In this document: in pieces, positions 37,139 to 48,338 of the stretch
Position numbering within the stretch: position 1 is the stretch's first letter
Layout: each line of letters starts with the position of its first letter
NCBI GenBank assembly: GCA_024220505.1
Contig: JAKZZE010000026.1
Coordinates: 124,001 to 188,000, forward strand
Length of the DNA stretch: 64,000 nt
Direction: 5' to 3'
From: Rhizopus arrhizus
Taxonomy: Eukaryota > Mucoromycota > Mucoromycetes > Mucorales > Rhizopodaceae
Notes under the pieces: generated by a model
Seen by the model: the letters and a program-made list of their open reading frames with translations, nothing else
The model's database searches: none
What the model was told of the DNA's origin: nothing
Position numbers and translations under genes: made by a program

Positions 37139-38229
37139 GCTTGGATTCCACTTCTATCATATGAATGTCTATATCCTTTATGTGTTATCTCGTAAGAATA
37201 AAAAAAAAAGACTATAAAATTCAACGAGACTTAAAAAGTTATCTTTTTATTTAATATTATTGTATCTGGTATTTCCTTTTCATGAAGATTCAATTAAATC
37301 CTTTTCAAGACACTTTAATTAACTATAGCCATAGATCTAGTATGAATAAATTTTAGTATGAAGATCTGTTCCTGGTTATGCAAGTGGACTGTTTGTAATT
37401 ATTTCTTAAATAGATCCATTTTTCATTTATGTCTCATTGCATCAGGAGCTATACTAAAACAACTTGTATTGAGTTAAAGGAGTGGAATAAGTTATGATCG
37501 AATAATAGAGAAAAGACTGTAATAGATCTTTGTAAGGCATTCACTACTCTGATTTCTTATAAATTAAATATGAACCATGTTTAAAGTATGTTGGCATACG
37601 ACACCTTAGCTTGGGGATATGTTTAATAAAAGACTCAGAGTTGCTCTCGCAAGGTAAATCACGCAAATGATTCCGTATGAGAGCTAATGGTTTGAAGAGC
37701 GCACACTTCCTCATCAGCAACATAGTTCTTAGGTTCAAGACAGTCATACTCATCGACAATATGGCCTTGCCCATCTTTGTAAAAAGCAGATTGCTCGTTT
37801 CAAAATATAAATTATGCGATGAAAAAAAAGACAAAAAGTAGACAAATTTATATTAGTATAGATGTTTCAAGACAGCATTTCTATGGATGTGATATCTAAT
37901 TTGTCATTATTCGCAAAAACTTTGAGAAATACAAATTTTATTTTCACTATTTTCAGAAATAAATGCCTTGTTTACTTGTCGCTTATATGTATATATTGTA
38001 TTATAAAATCCGTAAAAATGCGACTTTACTTTTTGAAAATGGTATTTAATGTTCTGCGACTTTAAAAATAACTGGATGCGACATTGATTTTGGGAAATAG
38101 TGCATCACGTATATATTTATAATTAAAGTCCGCCAATTATTATTTTTCAAATAAGCCAACCGATTTTTGACATAACGTATAATTAGAGGCACACTTTCTT
38201 TTTCTTTTCTTTTCTTTTTTTTAAAAAAA
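37139..38229. other. AT-rich boundary between repeat region and genes
   Basis: No gene supported. The 96-codon minus frame at 37544-37834 and a few shorter ORFs have no recognisable domains. The last ~200 bp (38030-38229) should hold the promoter of the downstream ERD2 gene; a pyrimidine-rich tract (38188-38220, CTTTCTTTTTCTTTTCTTTT-like) lies immediately before the start codon. This is the transition from repeat-rich to gene-dense DNA. Confidence 0.4.
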
Positions 38230-39032
38230 ATGAATTTATTTAGACTTAGTGCAGACTTGACGCACTTGATTTCTATCTTTATTTTGCTTGCAAAAATCAA
38301 AAAGTCTCGTTCATGCGTTGGTAAGGATATGAAAAGAAGATAAAATAAAAATTAACAAGTTTGAAGGTATTTCACTCAAGAGTCAAATATTATATTGTAT
38401 TGTATTCTTGACACGATATATTGATGTTGTTTATAAATATCATTCACTTTACAACACTTGCATGAAAATATTCTTTCTTGGCTCATCATTCTACACTGTT
38501 TATTTAATGACTTTCAAGTTTAAAGCTACTTACGATAAAAGCCTGGATACATTCAAAGTTGAATACTTGCTTTTATTTGCTGCTGTCTTTTCTTTATTAT
38601 TTTGTTATGATTATAAAGTCACTGAAGTAAGCAGATGGACAACATGACAACAGGTTGATATTAACACTGAATATCTTTAGATACTTTGGTCCTTCTCTAT
38701 CTGGTTAGAGTCGGTGGCTATTTTTCCACAACTGTTCATGCTTCAGCGTACAGGAGAAGCAGAGACAATCACAATTCATTATATCTTTGCCTTAGGTGCT
38801 TATCGTACACTTTATATCTTCAATTGGTGTTATCGATATTATTTTGAACCAGAATATGTAGTAGATTGGATTGCATCAGTAGCAGGTCTATTACAAACTG
38901 CTTTGTATAGCGATTTCTTTTATATTTACTACCAAAAGTAAGAAAACAGATTTCAATTATAAGCACTTTTACTCATCTATTTGTATCAGGGTTATCAAAG
39001 GTCAAAAGTTTGAATTACCAAAGGTTGTTTAA
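38230..39032 (+). CDS. ERD2: ER lumen protein-retaining receptor (KDEL receptor)
   Basis: Seven-membrane-span receptor that binds K/HDEL-type signals in the Golgi and returns escaped ER proteins via COPI vesicles. Four exons join to 216 residues: 38230-38320, 38367-38626, 38681-38937, 38990-39032. The first exon gives [20 protein letters not shown], essentially the family N-terminus, and the start is the only ATG giving it. Later blocks are [73 protein letters not shown] and a short cytosolic tail ending FELPKVV. Length fits the usual ~212 aa and all three introns (46-54 nt) are GT-AG and frame-preserving. It is the first intact gene after the repeat desert. Very confident identification. Confidence 0.95.
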
Positions 39033-39182
39033 TATAATTTTAAATAAAAGGGATAGAAACTCAATCAAACAATAAATATTATAAAATATATTACAATTGT
39101 GTACTCTATTGAAGTGATTGTATACAAAACATATAAACATGAATAACAAGACACTTTTTATACGCGTAGCTTCTATTTACAG

Positions 39183-39622
39183 TTGTTGACAAGTCCAGCA
39201 AAGAAGAAAGTATTAAAGAAAAGGAGAGAGGGAGAAGATTATTATAAATCACAGGCAAACGGTACTTGGATAACTGGTAACGCTGATAATCGTTGCGTTG
39301 TTAAGAAATTAAAGATGAGCGGACTGCCTCTGATACTGAATCAAATTACAAATGATGAAGAGCATATTTCACACCCTATGCTTTTAAACCAAAAACCACT
39401 GCGTTGTTCAATAAAAAAGTCTTTTATAGAAGGAGGGTTTTGTTCAGGTGCTGCAAGGCGTACACCATTGTAAGCGTTAAATAAAATACAATCAGTTTTT
39501 TTTTTTTTTTTTGTTATTGTAGGAAGTCACTGATATTATACCACAGGATAAATTGTTTTCCCACATTGCTTGGAAAGTACTCAAAAAGAAAGACTAGAGA
39601 AGATAGCAACAATACGATTTAG
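39183..39622 (+). CDS. doubtful small spliced ORF, unknown
   Basis: A frame of 96 codons joins, through a plausible 53-nt GT...TTGTTATTGTAG intron (39470-39522), to a further 33 codons ending TAG at 39620-39622. The product is basic (KKKVLKKRREGEDYYKSQ near the start, KYSKRKTREDSNNTI at the end) with no domain I recognise. No ATG precedes the visible frame, so the 5' exon would have to lie in 39033-39180, where I found none. Downstream (39600-39710) another frame holds a Glu/Lys/Leu-rich, coiled-coil-like LELIRLKNEIELQYIKLKV ending in TGA, which could be the tail of a transcription-factor-like gene. Treat as hypothetical or as a gene fragment. Confidence 0.25.
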
Positions 39623-40051
39623 AACTAATTCGGCTGAAGAACGAAATTGAACTGCAGTATATCAAGCTTAAAGTGAAAAAGATGAAAAAGAGACCAAAAA
39701 AGTTGCTGCCTTGAACGTATTCTTCCTACTCAAGTACGTAACAAACGGTTTGATAAGAGAAAACCTTTTATTTTAACAAGTTGTCAATGTTCTGATTTTT
39801 TGCAGTTAATCAAAAGACCAAGACGATTAAATAAAGGTATATCATGCCAGTGATCTCCTTTGTCTCTCATGTTTAGGATCATCCTTTTGGAGTCAAAGCA
39901 AGAAAAAAGTCGATGAAGGTGCTTTGGACAAAAGATGCGCCATTCATAAAAGGAACATGTCAACTGTCTTTGACTAAAATGAGTTTTGAATCATTTATAA
40001 TAAAAAAAAGGGTGTTCGTTTATTCCAAAATGAGCATGCGAATACAAAAAC

Positions 40052-40264
40052 TTAATAGATATTGGAGTTTTGTTCAATATCATTGTTATTTTCAGCATGA
40101 GACAACACACCGTTTTGAAGGACACCAGAAAGTGTTCCTTTATTAGAAGCACCATTACCAGCACCACCAGCATTTTGGTTGATTTCCTTATTTGAACCTG
40201 GGAAAGCAGAGACAGCGGCAGTAGCAACCAAGACAACGATAGCAAGAACAGAGGTAAATTTCAT
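40052..40264 (-). CDS. small secreted protein, 70 aa
   Basis: Single-exon ORF of 70 residues. The N-terminus MKFTSVLAIVVLVATAAVSA is a textbook signal peptide with small residues before a likely cleavage near Ala20-Phe21. The mature part of about 50 residues is rich in Asn and Gly (NKEINQNAGGAGNGASNKGT, then HAENNNDIEQNSNIY) and has no cysteines, so it is not a disulfide-stabilised effector. A TATA box (AGTATATAAA on the minus strand, 40307-40316) lies about 45 bp upstream of the ATG, a typical distance for a highly expressed fungal gene with a short leader. Overlapping frames in other registers are shadows. Function unknown; a short structural or cell-surface peptide is possible. Confidence 0.6.
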   Translation of the reverse strand: MKFTSVLAIVVLVATAAVSAFPGSNKEINQNAGGAGNGASNKGTLSGVLQNGVLSHAENNNDIEQNSNIY

Positions 40265-40306
40265 TTTGTAGATGTTTTTTCTTTTTCTTGGTTAAACTCT
40301 CTTTTC

Positions 40307-40316
40307 TTTATATACT
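40307..40316 (-). promoter_or_regulatory. TATA box of the small secreted protein gene
   Basis: AGTATATAAA read on the minus strand, 43-52 bp upstream of the ATG at 40264; followed by a short A-rich leader. One of the few clear core-promoter elements in the window. Confidence 0.5.
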
Positions 40317-41286
40317 TTATTTAATTCTCTCCTTTTTTTTTCTATTCAAGTTCAATCGTTCTCGACAAGTTGTAAAAATAACATCAAACGCTCCTTGACT
40401 TGTGTAAAGTAAAGGGGTGTACTCGATTCTTTGGCTACTCCTGAGGTTTCATTTATAAATATATTCTATGCAATAAGGAACCAAATGTAAGAAAGCGCTG
40501 TAAAGAAAAAAAGAATAATAATTACACTTCTGAAAAAAAGTGTTTTCAGTAACAAGAGAGCACTTGAACTTTAACTGTTTAGCTCCTTACGACAATGAAT
40601 AATAATGAAACTGCCTAATGATCTCCTTTGTGGTCATTTTTTTTTTTGTAATAAACTTTATTGCCTTTGTCTGGCTACAAATAAGGAGAAGCGTTTTATA
40701 AAGAAAGCAAATTGTACAGACTTGTGACTGAATTCACATTGACGAAGGTCTGTCATTAAAAATAGACAGAAAAAATTCTCAAAATGGTAGAAAAAGAAAA
40801 AAGAAAATCTCGATTCTGCTTCATCCAAGTACACTCAAAAGGAGACAAGAATATATGAAAATACCTTCGTATTTACTAAAAACACAATTTCACTTTTTAT
40901 TCAATCAATGTTCCTTAAAATGTGTAAATAATTACTGTTGATATGATGTAGTCAAAAATATATGCTTTATTAATCACCTTCAATCATAGAATTAATAATG
41001 ATACAACAGAATAACCCCCTTCATTACAAAAATTGCGTCACCTCTGAATTAAAAGAAATGAAAAAGGGTGATAAAGTATTTGAGAATATTTTTATACAGA
41101 CAGTTGGCATAAGGGAGATGTGAAACATTTAAGATATATCATACGTCATATGAAAGAACAATACATCTCATAAAACAAGGATAAGCTTTTTGAACAAGTC
41201 GTTTTGACAAAGAAAATGACTTATTGTCAGCGCGTTTCCATAAATCAAAACTCAGCATTTTTCTTTGTATTTTTTTTTTTTAATTG
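40317..41286. other. intergenic, divergent promoters
   Basis: About 1 kb between the secreted-protein gene (-) and CDC16 (+). AT-rich, with no ORF of interest or repeat. A T-rich run immediately precedes the CDC16 start (41268-41281). Confidence 0.4.
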
Positions 41287-43726
41287 ATGAATCCTAGATC
41301 GCGCACAACACCCATAAGGAATCCATTTCAGACACCACCTCGTCAAACGATAGCCAGTGATACTGAGTTTTCACCATATCCACTTCGATATGAGCCACAC
41401 AGTCCTTATGAAGAAGAATTGCTCACACGACACGATCAATCGAGTACATTGTCTGTAGAAGTAGAAAGACATCAGACAAGAGAAGAAAGACTCAGGATCC
41501 TTAGACAAGACGCGTTGAACTATCATTTGCCCGGAGCTGCTTGCTTCATTGGTGAAAAACTGATGGCCACAACAGGTAGAAATAAGCAAATGAACAAATT
41601 AAGTGAAATACTCAAACTAAAAAGTATAGATTAGATTCTTTAAATGATATTTATCAGATTGCACTTGTTTACTATCAAGAGCGTCAGTACGAAAGAGCAA
41701 TAGAGATCCTAAACAAAAAGCAAACCATCAACAAAAGTGTCAAGGCAAGATATTTAGCAGCTTTATGTTCTGTAGGTCAACAGCCCCACTGTTTTTCTTT
41801 TTAAAAAAAAATCTAATGACTGTATACTAGTTGGCCTTGGGCAACGCGAGGGATGTACTGGATTATCTAGGGAAAAAAAATCCATTTTCTGGAAAGAATA
41901 CAGTGGCAGGACTATCGAGTAGTTTTACGAGAGGTATGTCAATAGGACATGAAGCACACAAGCGATAACTTACAGAGGACTTGTCTAGATACTCTTCAAG
42001 AAAGTGATTCTGAGGGAAACATAAAGCTAGAATCAGTCATGTGCTATGTGAGAGGGAAAGCTTACATGTTGCTAAAGGATATTGATAATGCAAGGGAATG
42101 TTTTAAAGAGGCTTTATCGGTTGATTTGAAATGTTATGATGCACTAGAGGCACTTGTCAAATTCAATTTGATGGGTGAACAAGCAGGTAAACAGTCCATG
42201 ATAGACAGAAAGGACACACAGTCTGACGGATGTAGTAGAGTGGGAATTTGTAATGACACTGCCGTTTGATGATCACTGTGGACAAGACGCAGAATACTTT
42301 CGATATCTCTACGGCCTCAAGCTCAAAAAGGATATTCTCAGTGGTAAAAAGATGGATTCAGAAGCAGGCAATTTATCAAAAAGTTTGGATGTCCAGCAAA
42401 GTATCGCTGAGCGTTATTTTTCTGAAGGTCGGTATGAGCTCTGTCTGTCGACTTGTAAGCAGATCAAGAGTCAGGATCCTTATTTTAAAGAATCGATCCA
42501 TATGCACTTGGCCTGTTTGTATGAGCTGGACTTGAAGACAGAATTGTATGAATATGCGCAAGAGCTGGTCAACAAGTCGGGTCATGATGATGTGGCGTGG
42601 TATGCTGTGGGGTTATATTATTTGTACATCAAAAAGAATCAGGACGCTAAACGTTATTTCATGTAAGTCATGTATCGGCTTTGATGTGTGTATACTAAGT
42701 TTGTGTGTCAAGTCAAGCGATCAACAACAACCAGTTTGCACAGCACTCATGGTTGGGTTATGCGCATGCGTTTTCAGCAGAAAAAGATCATGAGCAGGCC
42801 ATTCAGGCTTACATGACTTGTATTAAACATATACCCGGGTACGTGAAACTGGATGGGTACGCAACATGAACTGACAAACAGCGATAGATCCTACATACCT
42901 TTAATGCAAATCGCCATGGAATACATGGAACTCAATAACATGGATGCTGCTTATGAATATTTCAATAGAAGCTTGGGAAAGAACAATAATGACCCATATC
43001 TGTATAACGAATTGGGTGTTTATTACTACAAGAAGGGAGCGTAAGTTATCTAAACATAGTCATCGGCAGTGACTCAATCATCTGCTGTTAGGTACATTCA
43101 AGCACGAGAACACCTGCATACAGCATTAAGACTAGCCAAGCAAAGACGATATAAAAAGACAATACTTTGGGAAAAGATGTGGTGTAATTTAGGACACGTC
43201 TATCGCCATGAGCCGTAAGGAGAACCACAGCACTGATTAACTTGTCTTGTTCAATCATCACTTTTTTAGATTGAAAAACGAAGACCGGGCATTGGCTTGT
43301 TTTGAAAACGCACTGACACAAAATCCAAATAATGCAGATGCCAGAGCTAGTATGGGCATGATTTATCAACTAAAGGGATGTACAGCCAAAGCGATTCATG
43401 CTTATCATCAAGCACTCGCTAATTCACCCAATGACTTGATGATTCAAGAATTATTAGACGTGTCACTCGAGATCAATAGTCATACATCTTACAGAGATAC
43501 GTATCCATTATTAGAAGATACGTTTGATATCTTTCAGATGGCAGATAGTTTACAACATACAACGGATGAAGTTGATATGGAACTGAACGAAGCTCACTGG
43601 GTAGGTAAAGCAGTCGTGATGACAAAAGAAAAAGACCCTGTAAGGCATATAGACGCCATGATAGAAGAAGAAAGCGTGTTGAAAGACGAAGGTGATTTAA
43701 TTGATCTGAGACAGAAATGGCTCTAA
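41287..43726 (+). CDS. CDC16: anaphase-promoting complex subunit, TPR protein CDC16/APC6
   Basis: TPR scaffold subunit of the APC/C, the ubiquitin ligase that triggers anaphase and mitotic exit. Nine exons give 671 aa: 41287-41575, 41635-41771, 41831-41933, 41989-42186, 42239-42662, 42713-42838, 42882-43040, 43092-43214, 43270-43726. Diagnostic stretches are MCYVRGKAYMLLKDIDNARE, DDVAWYAVGLYYLYIKKNQD, HSWLGYAHAFSAEKDHEQAI, NDPYLYNELGVYYYKKGAY, CNLGHVYRHEP and NPNNADARASMGMIYQLKGC, which follow the Cut9/Cdc16 repeat order rather than Cdc27. The N-terminus (to ~80) is Pro/Arg/Thr-rich and likely disordered. The exon 3-4 junction is the least certain; the acceptor at 41988 is the one that restores frame. 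The stop codon is 6 bp from the stop of the convergent phosphotransferase gene. Confidence 0.9.
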
Positions 43727-43732
43727 TTGCAT

Positions 43733-45132
43733 TTAATGTTGCTTTTGTGGCGGAATCCTTAAACACTGAATTCCTAAAAATTGACAAAAACTACCAATGA
43801 CGACCAGTGTCCATCTTGCATAGGCTATGAAAGCAAATATAAAATAACTCCACAAGTAAATATGTTCCGATTTGGCTGTAAATAAAGGTTCCCTAGGTTG
43901 AATCATAATTAGCCTATTACTTTTTTTTTTCTTGCTAAAAAAACCGTTTTGATTTTACTTGGTATTCATAAAGTGTGGTATATTTGTCAACAAGGCACCT
44001 CCAATCAAAGGAACAAGTAAGATTGTAAATGTCGGAAAACTTGATTTTGTAAGGTGAGCCAAGATCACTTTGGTTGCCATCCTGCCAAACACGATGCCTG
44101 TCGTGATGGCAAATAGAATAAAGTGGTGATGACTAAGGATGGTGGAATAAGGAGAGGTGGCCCAGAGGTAAAGACAGATGATGTAAATGGCAATAGGCAT
44201 ATTCTGAATAAGCATCGTTTTAAAAAAGGGCTGGTTTTTACTTTGGCATGCTTTATACATGGAATAAAAACTAGATGGATCGATATAAATAGGACTTTTT
44301 TGTTTGTTTGTTTATTTGACAGCTTACCAAGAAGGGACGTGGGTAAACAAGAAAAGAAAGCCTATAAACCAGATCAATGCATCTGAGCGAGAGATATTTT
44401 CTATAAAAGGTTCCTGCCAGAACTCAGGACCTACTCTGATATGTTGATCGAACAGTTCTATTTTATCAAACGTACTTACCATAAATACCCGAAATAATAA
44501 AGATGATACAAGAAAGGACAACGCCTTCGGTAGGAGCATTCACATACCCTAAATACAATATGCCCGTATGATACTCTTCGGCTGTAGAGAGATAAAATCC
44601 CAACATGGCAATACCATACAACAACACACTTGTCTTTGAATGACCTGTGCCCAAGGCGGTTGCTTGTAAAATGGCAGCAAAGGAACAGTTGAGCGCATCA
44701 CAACCATGGTCAAAGAGCTCTCCCAGAGGCGAAGATGTCTGTGTCCTCCTGGCCTGTTTACCATCCACATTATCAAAGGTTGAATAAAGCCAAAGTCCGA
44801 TGGCAAAACTAAAGTAGAGCCAGGAAGGACCTGATTGATCGCCGGTGGCCATGAGAGGAGCAAAAACAGAGGCTAAAGTGACATTGATCACCATGAATCC
44901 AAGACCTGTGAGCGTGATAAGATTGGGCCTGCTGTGTATTAAGAAAAAAAAAACAGTATTCGCGTCTGTTTCATCCAACTTACGCCATATTGATTGGAAA
45001 GAATTGAACACACCAGTTCCAATAGTGACTTAGAACATATTTTGTTGTAAATGATCGATCAACAGCACTGTATTTGTATGAATGAAGTGCATTTAATTGA
45101 TCTTGACTTAGAAATTCTGATTTTAGAAACAT
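43733..45132 (-). CDS. EPT1: ethanolamine/choline phosphotransferase (CDP-alcohol family)
   Basis: Transfers phosphoethanolamine or phosphocholine from the CDP-alcohol to diacylglycerol, the last step of the Kennedy pathway, in ER/Golgi membranes. Five exons (minus strand) give 398 aa: 45132-44984, 44931-44480, 44430-44328, 44270-43959, 43913-43733. The first exon gives ALHSYKYSAVDRSFTTKYVL then HYWNWCVQFFPINMARPNLI, typical of EPT/CPT. The CDP-OH-P active site DGKQAR...GELFDHGCD is complete, with both final Asp. Multiple hydrophobic spans follow (ILYLGYVNAPTEGVVLSCII, then GIVFGRMATKVILAHLTKS), and the last exon ends YARWTLVVIGSFCQFLGIQC. Sequence alone does not separate ethanolamine from choline preference. 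The 3' end converges on CDC16. Confidence 0.9.
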
Positions 45133-45250
45133 GGAGTGAAAAGAAAGAAGAAATCGTCTTTTTTTTTTTTTTCCCTCAAAAATAGAAAAAAAAAAAATCG
45201 CAATTTTCCTTGTCCGCTTTATCTGTCACTGCTTTCTGATGGGAACAAGG
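45133..45250. promoter_or_regulatory. upstream region of the EPT gene
   Basis: Short non-coding stretch with T-rich and A-rich runs between the EPT start and the LINE insertion. The LINE poly(A) lies only about 140 bp upstream of the EPT start codon, so the insertion probably sits in or near its promoter. Confidence 0.35.
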
Positions 45251-45268
45251 TGGTACAGTATTTTTACT

Positions 45269-45274
45269 TTTTTT

Positions 45275-45311
<37 letters not shown>

Positions 45312-46860
45312 GATGAAAATTTTAATATTAACTAAAACTCATCAAAAAGTATAAGGGTTAAGAGCGATACAAGTGTATGAAGCAGTGATTTGTCGCGAAA
45401 ATACAAAATTTATTAGAATAAAGAATTATAAGCGGATAGTTTCAATAGTTCCTTCTGGATTTGATTGAGGACAATCTCATCCAAGACAGGAGTCTGTTCA
45501 AAGAATTGTTGCCAGTGAGCTTTTCAAATGAACCGAATGACTGTAACAAAATAATCATAGATTGTAAACTTGTCATGGTAGTGTAAGATGTAATACTTGG
45601 ATAATCCAAGTGTAGATAGGTCCTCAAATATTGAGCTGCAGTTGGGATCTTTAGGATTTGACAAGTATTTCTTGAAGGCTGCGTTCCACAGGTCTTGTTT
45701 TTGAATACAAGTAAAGAGCATATGCTGTACCGTTTCTGGTAGTTTGCACAATTGGCAATAGTCGTCGTCTACCTTTGCTGGTATGATTCTATGCAGATTG
45801 GCTCGAGTGGATAATTTCTTATGAAGAAGTCTGTACCATACATTTCTAGGAATAGGATGCATAGGGCTACTGATAAAAGCTTTCCAGTTGTTGTGACTTA
45901 TGTTTGTGAGTTTGAGTTGAAGCTGAACATTGTCTTTAGTTGACGATTCTTCAATGCTGTTATATTGATATCATCATAACTCATCTGTTGAATGAATGGG
46001 TCAAAGTTGATACTTGATTCAATTGGATTGCCTTCCTTGTTAAATTCAAGATCATGCTTTTCAGCTGATAATAAAGATGCAAAATATGACTTGAAGGTAA
46101 GATTTCCAGTAAGAACGGCATTTTTGATTTTTTGTAGAAGATTGGGAGAATCACAGTGTTGTCAATTTTTGAACTGTAAACCATTTAAAAGGAAATCCCG
46201 TTCAAAGAAATGATATGTTTTTTGTGTTTGGAGAAATTTGCTAAACTTGAAGTTTTCTTGTGAGTCTTCGTCGCATCTATCTTTGAAGGGAATGAGTAGA
46301 CTAGTTTGTGCTGATATTATCAAGTCATTTTCGGTAGGAAGACGAGTACAGGAGTCCAAAGCACTAAACATAGGGACTAGTGGATGGAGGCCTTTCATGT
46401 TACCATAGGATCTGGAATGTTTGAATATCAAAGGGATGACGTGTGAGAGGGTATCGAATGAAGATTGCAGAGTAAATACCAACAACTTGTACAGGAAGTC
46501 TGGTATCCTTTGACGACAGCTTAACAGTAGTGGATTGATATATCGAAACTGGAAAACCTTTTGCTGAACTTCTACATTCAATAATGAAACACCACCTTTG
46601 TTTTTCGGCTGTTCTAAAGTTGTACGAGCAATCCTGGGAAACAGGTCGTGAGTCACGAATTGATACATAATAGAAGACACCTTGTTGTAAAAGCTTTTTG
46701 GAAGACTTGTAATTCGCAGAAAATGCCACAACTTGGAGAGTATGAGTATATTAGCAAGGTGTGCCCTGCCGTAAACGGAAAGCTGGCGCTGTGAATGAAT
46801 GTTAACCGATCGTTCAAGCTTGCTGATGGTTTCATTGCTTTTATTTACAGTCTAAAATGG
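45269..46860 (-). mobile_element. 5'-truncated L1-type LINE insertion with poly(A) tail
   Basis: Minus-strand remnant of the C-terminal half of LINE ORF2. It opens near 46850 with SKLERSVNIHSQRQLSVYGR and ANILILSKLWHFLRITSLPK, continues EQPKNKGGVSLLNVEVQQKV to ERDFLLNGLQFKN (46162), and after frameshifts ends with a zinc tail: NVWYRLLHKKLSTRANLHRI, then CQLCKLPETVQHMLFTC (45524-45862). Here the CxxC...H...C set is intact, unlike the relic at 3.0 kb. A 3' untranslated stretch leads to about 41 T at 45269-45309, i.e. the poly(A) tail on the LINE strand. Absence of EN and RT is the normal 5' truncation of target-primed reverse transcription. Target-site duplications could not be placed by eye. 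Confidence 0.8.
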
Positions 46861-47339
46861 ATAGCGTCTCTCGTGAAGAAGCATGCTGCATCTTTTATTG
46901 TAAAAATTTAATGAAGAGAATGTTAAAATCTCTATTGAAAGAGTAACACAAATGGAGGAAGCTGAAATTTGCTACAGAAGTAATTCAACTGAACCAGAGA
47001 TTGTTTGTGAAGCACGAATATTTGGTGCCCCAAGTCTATTCAACATGTATAAATCAAAAGAAGAAATTAAAAATAACAAAAATGAAAAGGGAGATATCTT
47101 GTTTTGTAAGCAAAAATAAATGCGAGAAACGAAATGATTGTTAATAACATTAAAATATAGGCAATGACACGCAAATTGTAGATTTTATAAACTATGTATT
47201 TCGACCACATATAGAATTTTCACCAGACTCTCCATACAAGTTAGACTATGTATAAGATAAAGAAATTTTAGGAGTTATTAGGCTATTTAAATGTTTTGAA
47301 TATCGAATATTATGGTAAAGCTCGTAAATGGCATCGCAA
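46861..47339. other. degenerate AT-rich sequence
   Basis: No gene. Broken plus-strand frames (for example EVIQLNQRLFVKHEYLVPQV near 46980-47040) suggest old coding sequence, possibly belonging to the same dead element as the recombinase-like fragment that follows, but nothing is identifiable. Confidence 0.3.
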
Positions 47340-47534
47340 ATAATCAAATAAACTAACTCCAGTTCTGTAGCTGATCTTTCGAAAAACATTGTAGATATAA
47401 TACCAAGACATCATGCCTACATAAACCAATTGAAAAATGATGGATATCACATTGTTGGTTATTGTAGAAAGTCCAAAACACCAAGTAGCAATCGAGCAAC
47501 TCTATTACGATTAAAGAAAATTTTATTTATCTGA
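47340..47534 (+). pseudogene. possible serine-recombinase-like fragment
   Basis: A plus-strand frame reads VADLSKNIVDIIPRHHAYIN, then QLKNDGYHIVGYCRKSKTPS and SNRATLLRLKKILFI-stop. The 'GYCRKS' block resembles the N-terminal strand of IS607-type serine recombinases (Y-x-R-x-S around the nucleophilic Ser), and similar proteins occur, to my recollection, in Mucoromycota transposons. Only about 60 codons remain and the downstream frames (to about 47690) are broken, so it is a fossil. An unrelated protein with a chance motif cannot be excluded. Confidence 0.3.
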
Positions 47535-48338
47535 GAAGTAAAATAACCCAATTGAGCACATAATAATTATTGAATAATGTGAACGACTTGAAATTATTCA
47601 ACTGTCGTCCTAATTACAAACAACGAAGCAAATAGGCGACTTTACTGATTTTAAAGTTAAAATGACTACTCTCGGTGTCAATAAATCCATACTTTTATTA
47701 TTGAATTAAAGAGTTTTCTATCAAAAATGAGTTAATACTATATCTCTTGTATTTTAAAGGTTCAGAATCAATTCTTTCGTTGCAAAGTAATATAGGTTGC
47801 ATTGGATTATTATCGTAGCAAATGTCGACATTTTCAAAACTTTCCATTCTTTTCAAAAGATTTTTCACGTTAGATTCAGTGTATTTATGGCAAAAAAAAT
47901 ACATATCGCCTGTTTTCTGGTTATATTCTTGGTCATTAGTTAGCAACTAATGTTGGCTGGAGTTGACGTTGTTAGATTAAAGAAAATTGGGAGCTCGTCT
48001 CAATTTAGTAATAAATCGTCTGAAATTAAAAACAATTTGTCCAATAAAAAAAAATTGTCTGAATTTTTTTTGGTAAACGACTGAAATTATGACTATAAAA
48101 GTCCAAAAAAAGGAGATAATCCGAAAATGTTTTGAAAAGGTCCGAAAACCAAGTAAAAATACTGTACCTTGATTTTGACTTTTTTAATTTCTCGATCTGA
48201 AAAACACTCGTGTAATTCTTTAAAAGATGGATGTTTGATTACCAGAGATTTATAGTTTATTGATCTACATGCAGTTAAGATTGCTCAAAAGTGATGGATA
48301 ATAATAAATATTTAGTTTATTTAGTGAAAAAAAAACAT
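47535..48338. other. no supported gene; one 82-codon ORF
   Basis: AT-rich DNA. A minus-strand ORF (47698-47946, beginning LTNDQEYNQKTGDMYFFC and ending SFLIENSLIQ) is open but has no recognisable domain and no neighbour context. The part next to 48338 should contain the 3' end of the acyl-CoA dehydrogenase transcript. Confidence 0.3.
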
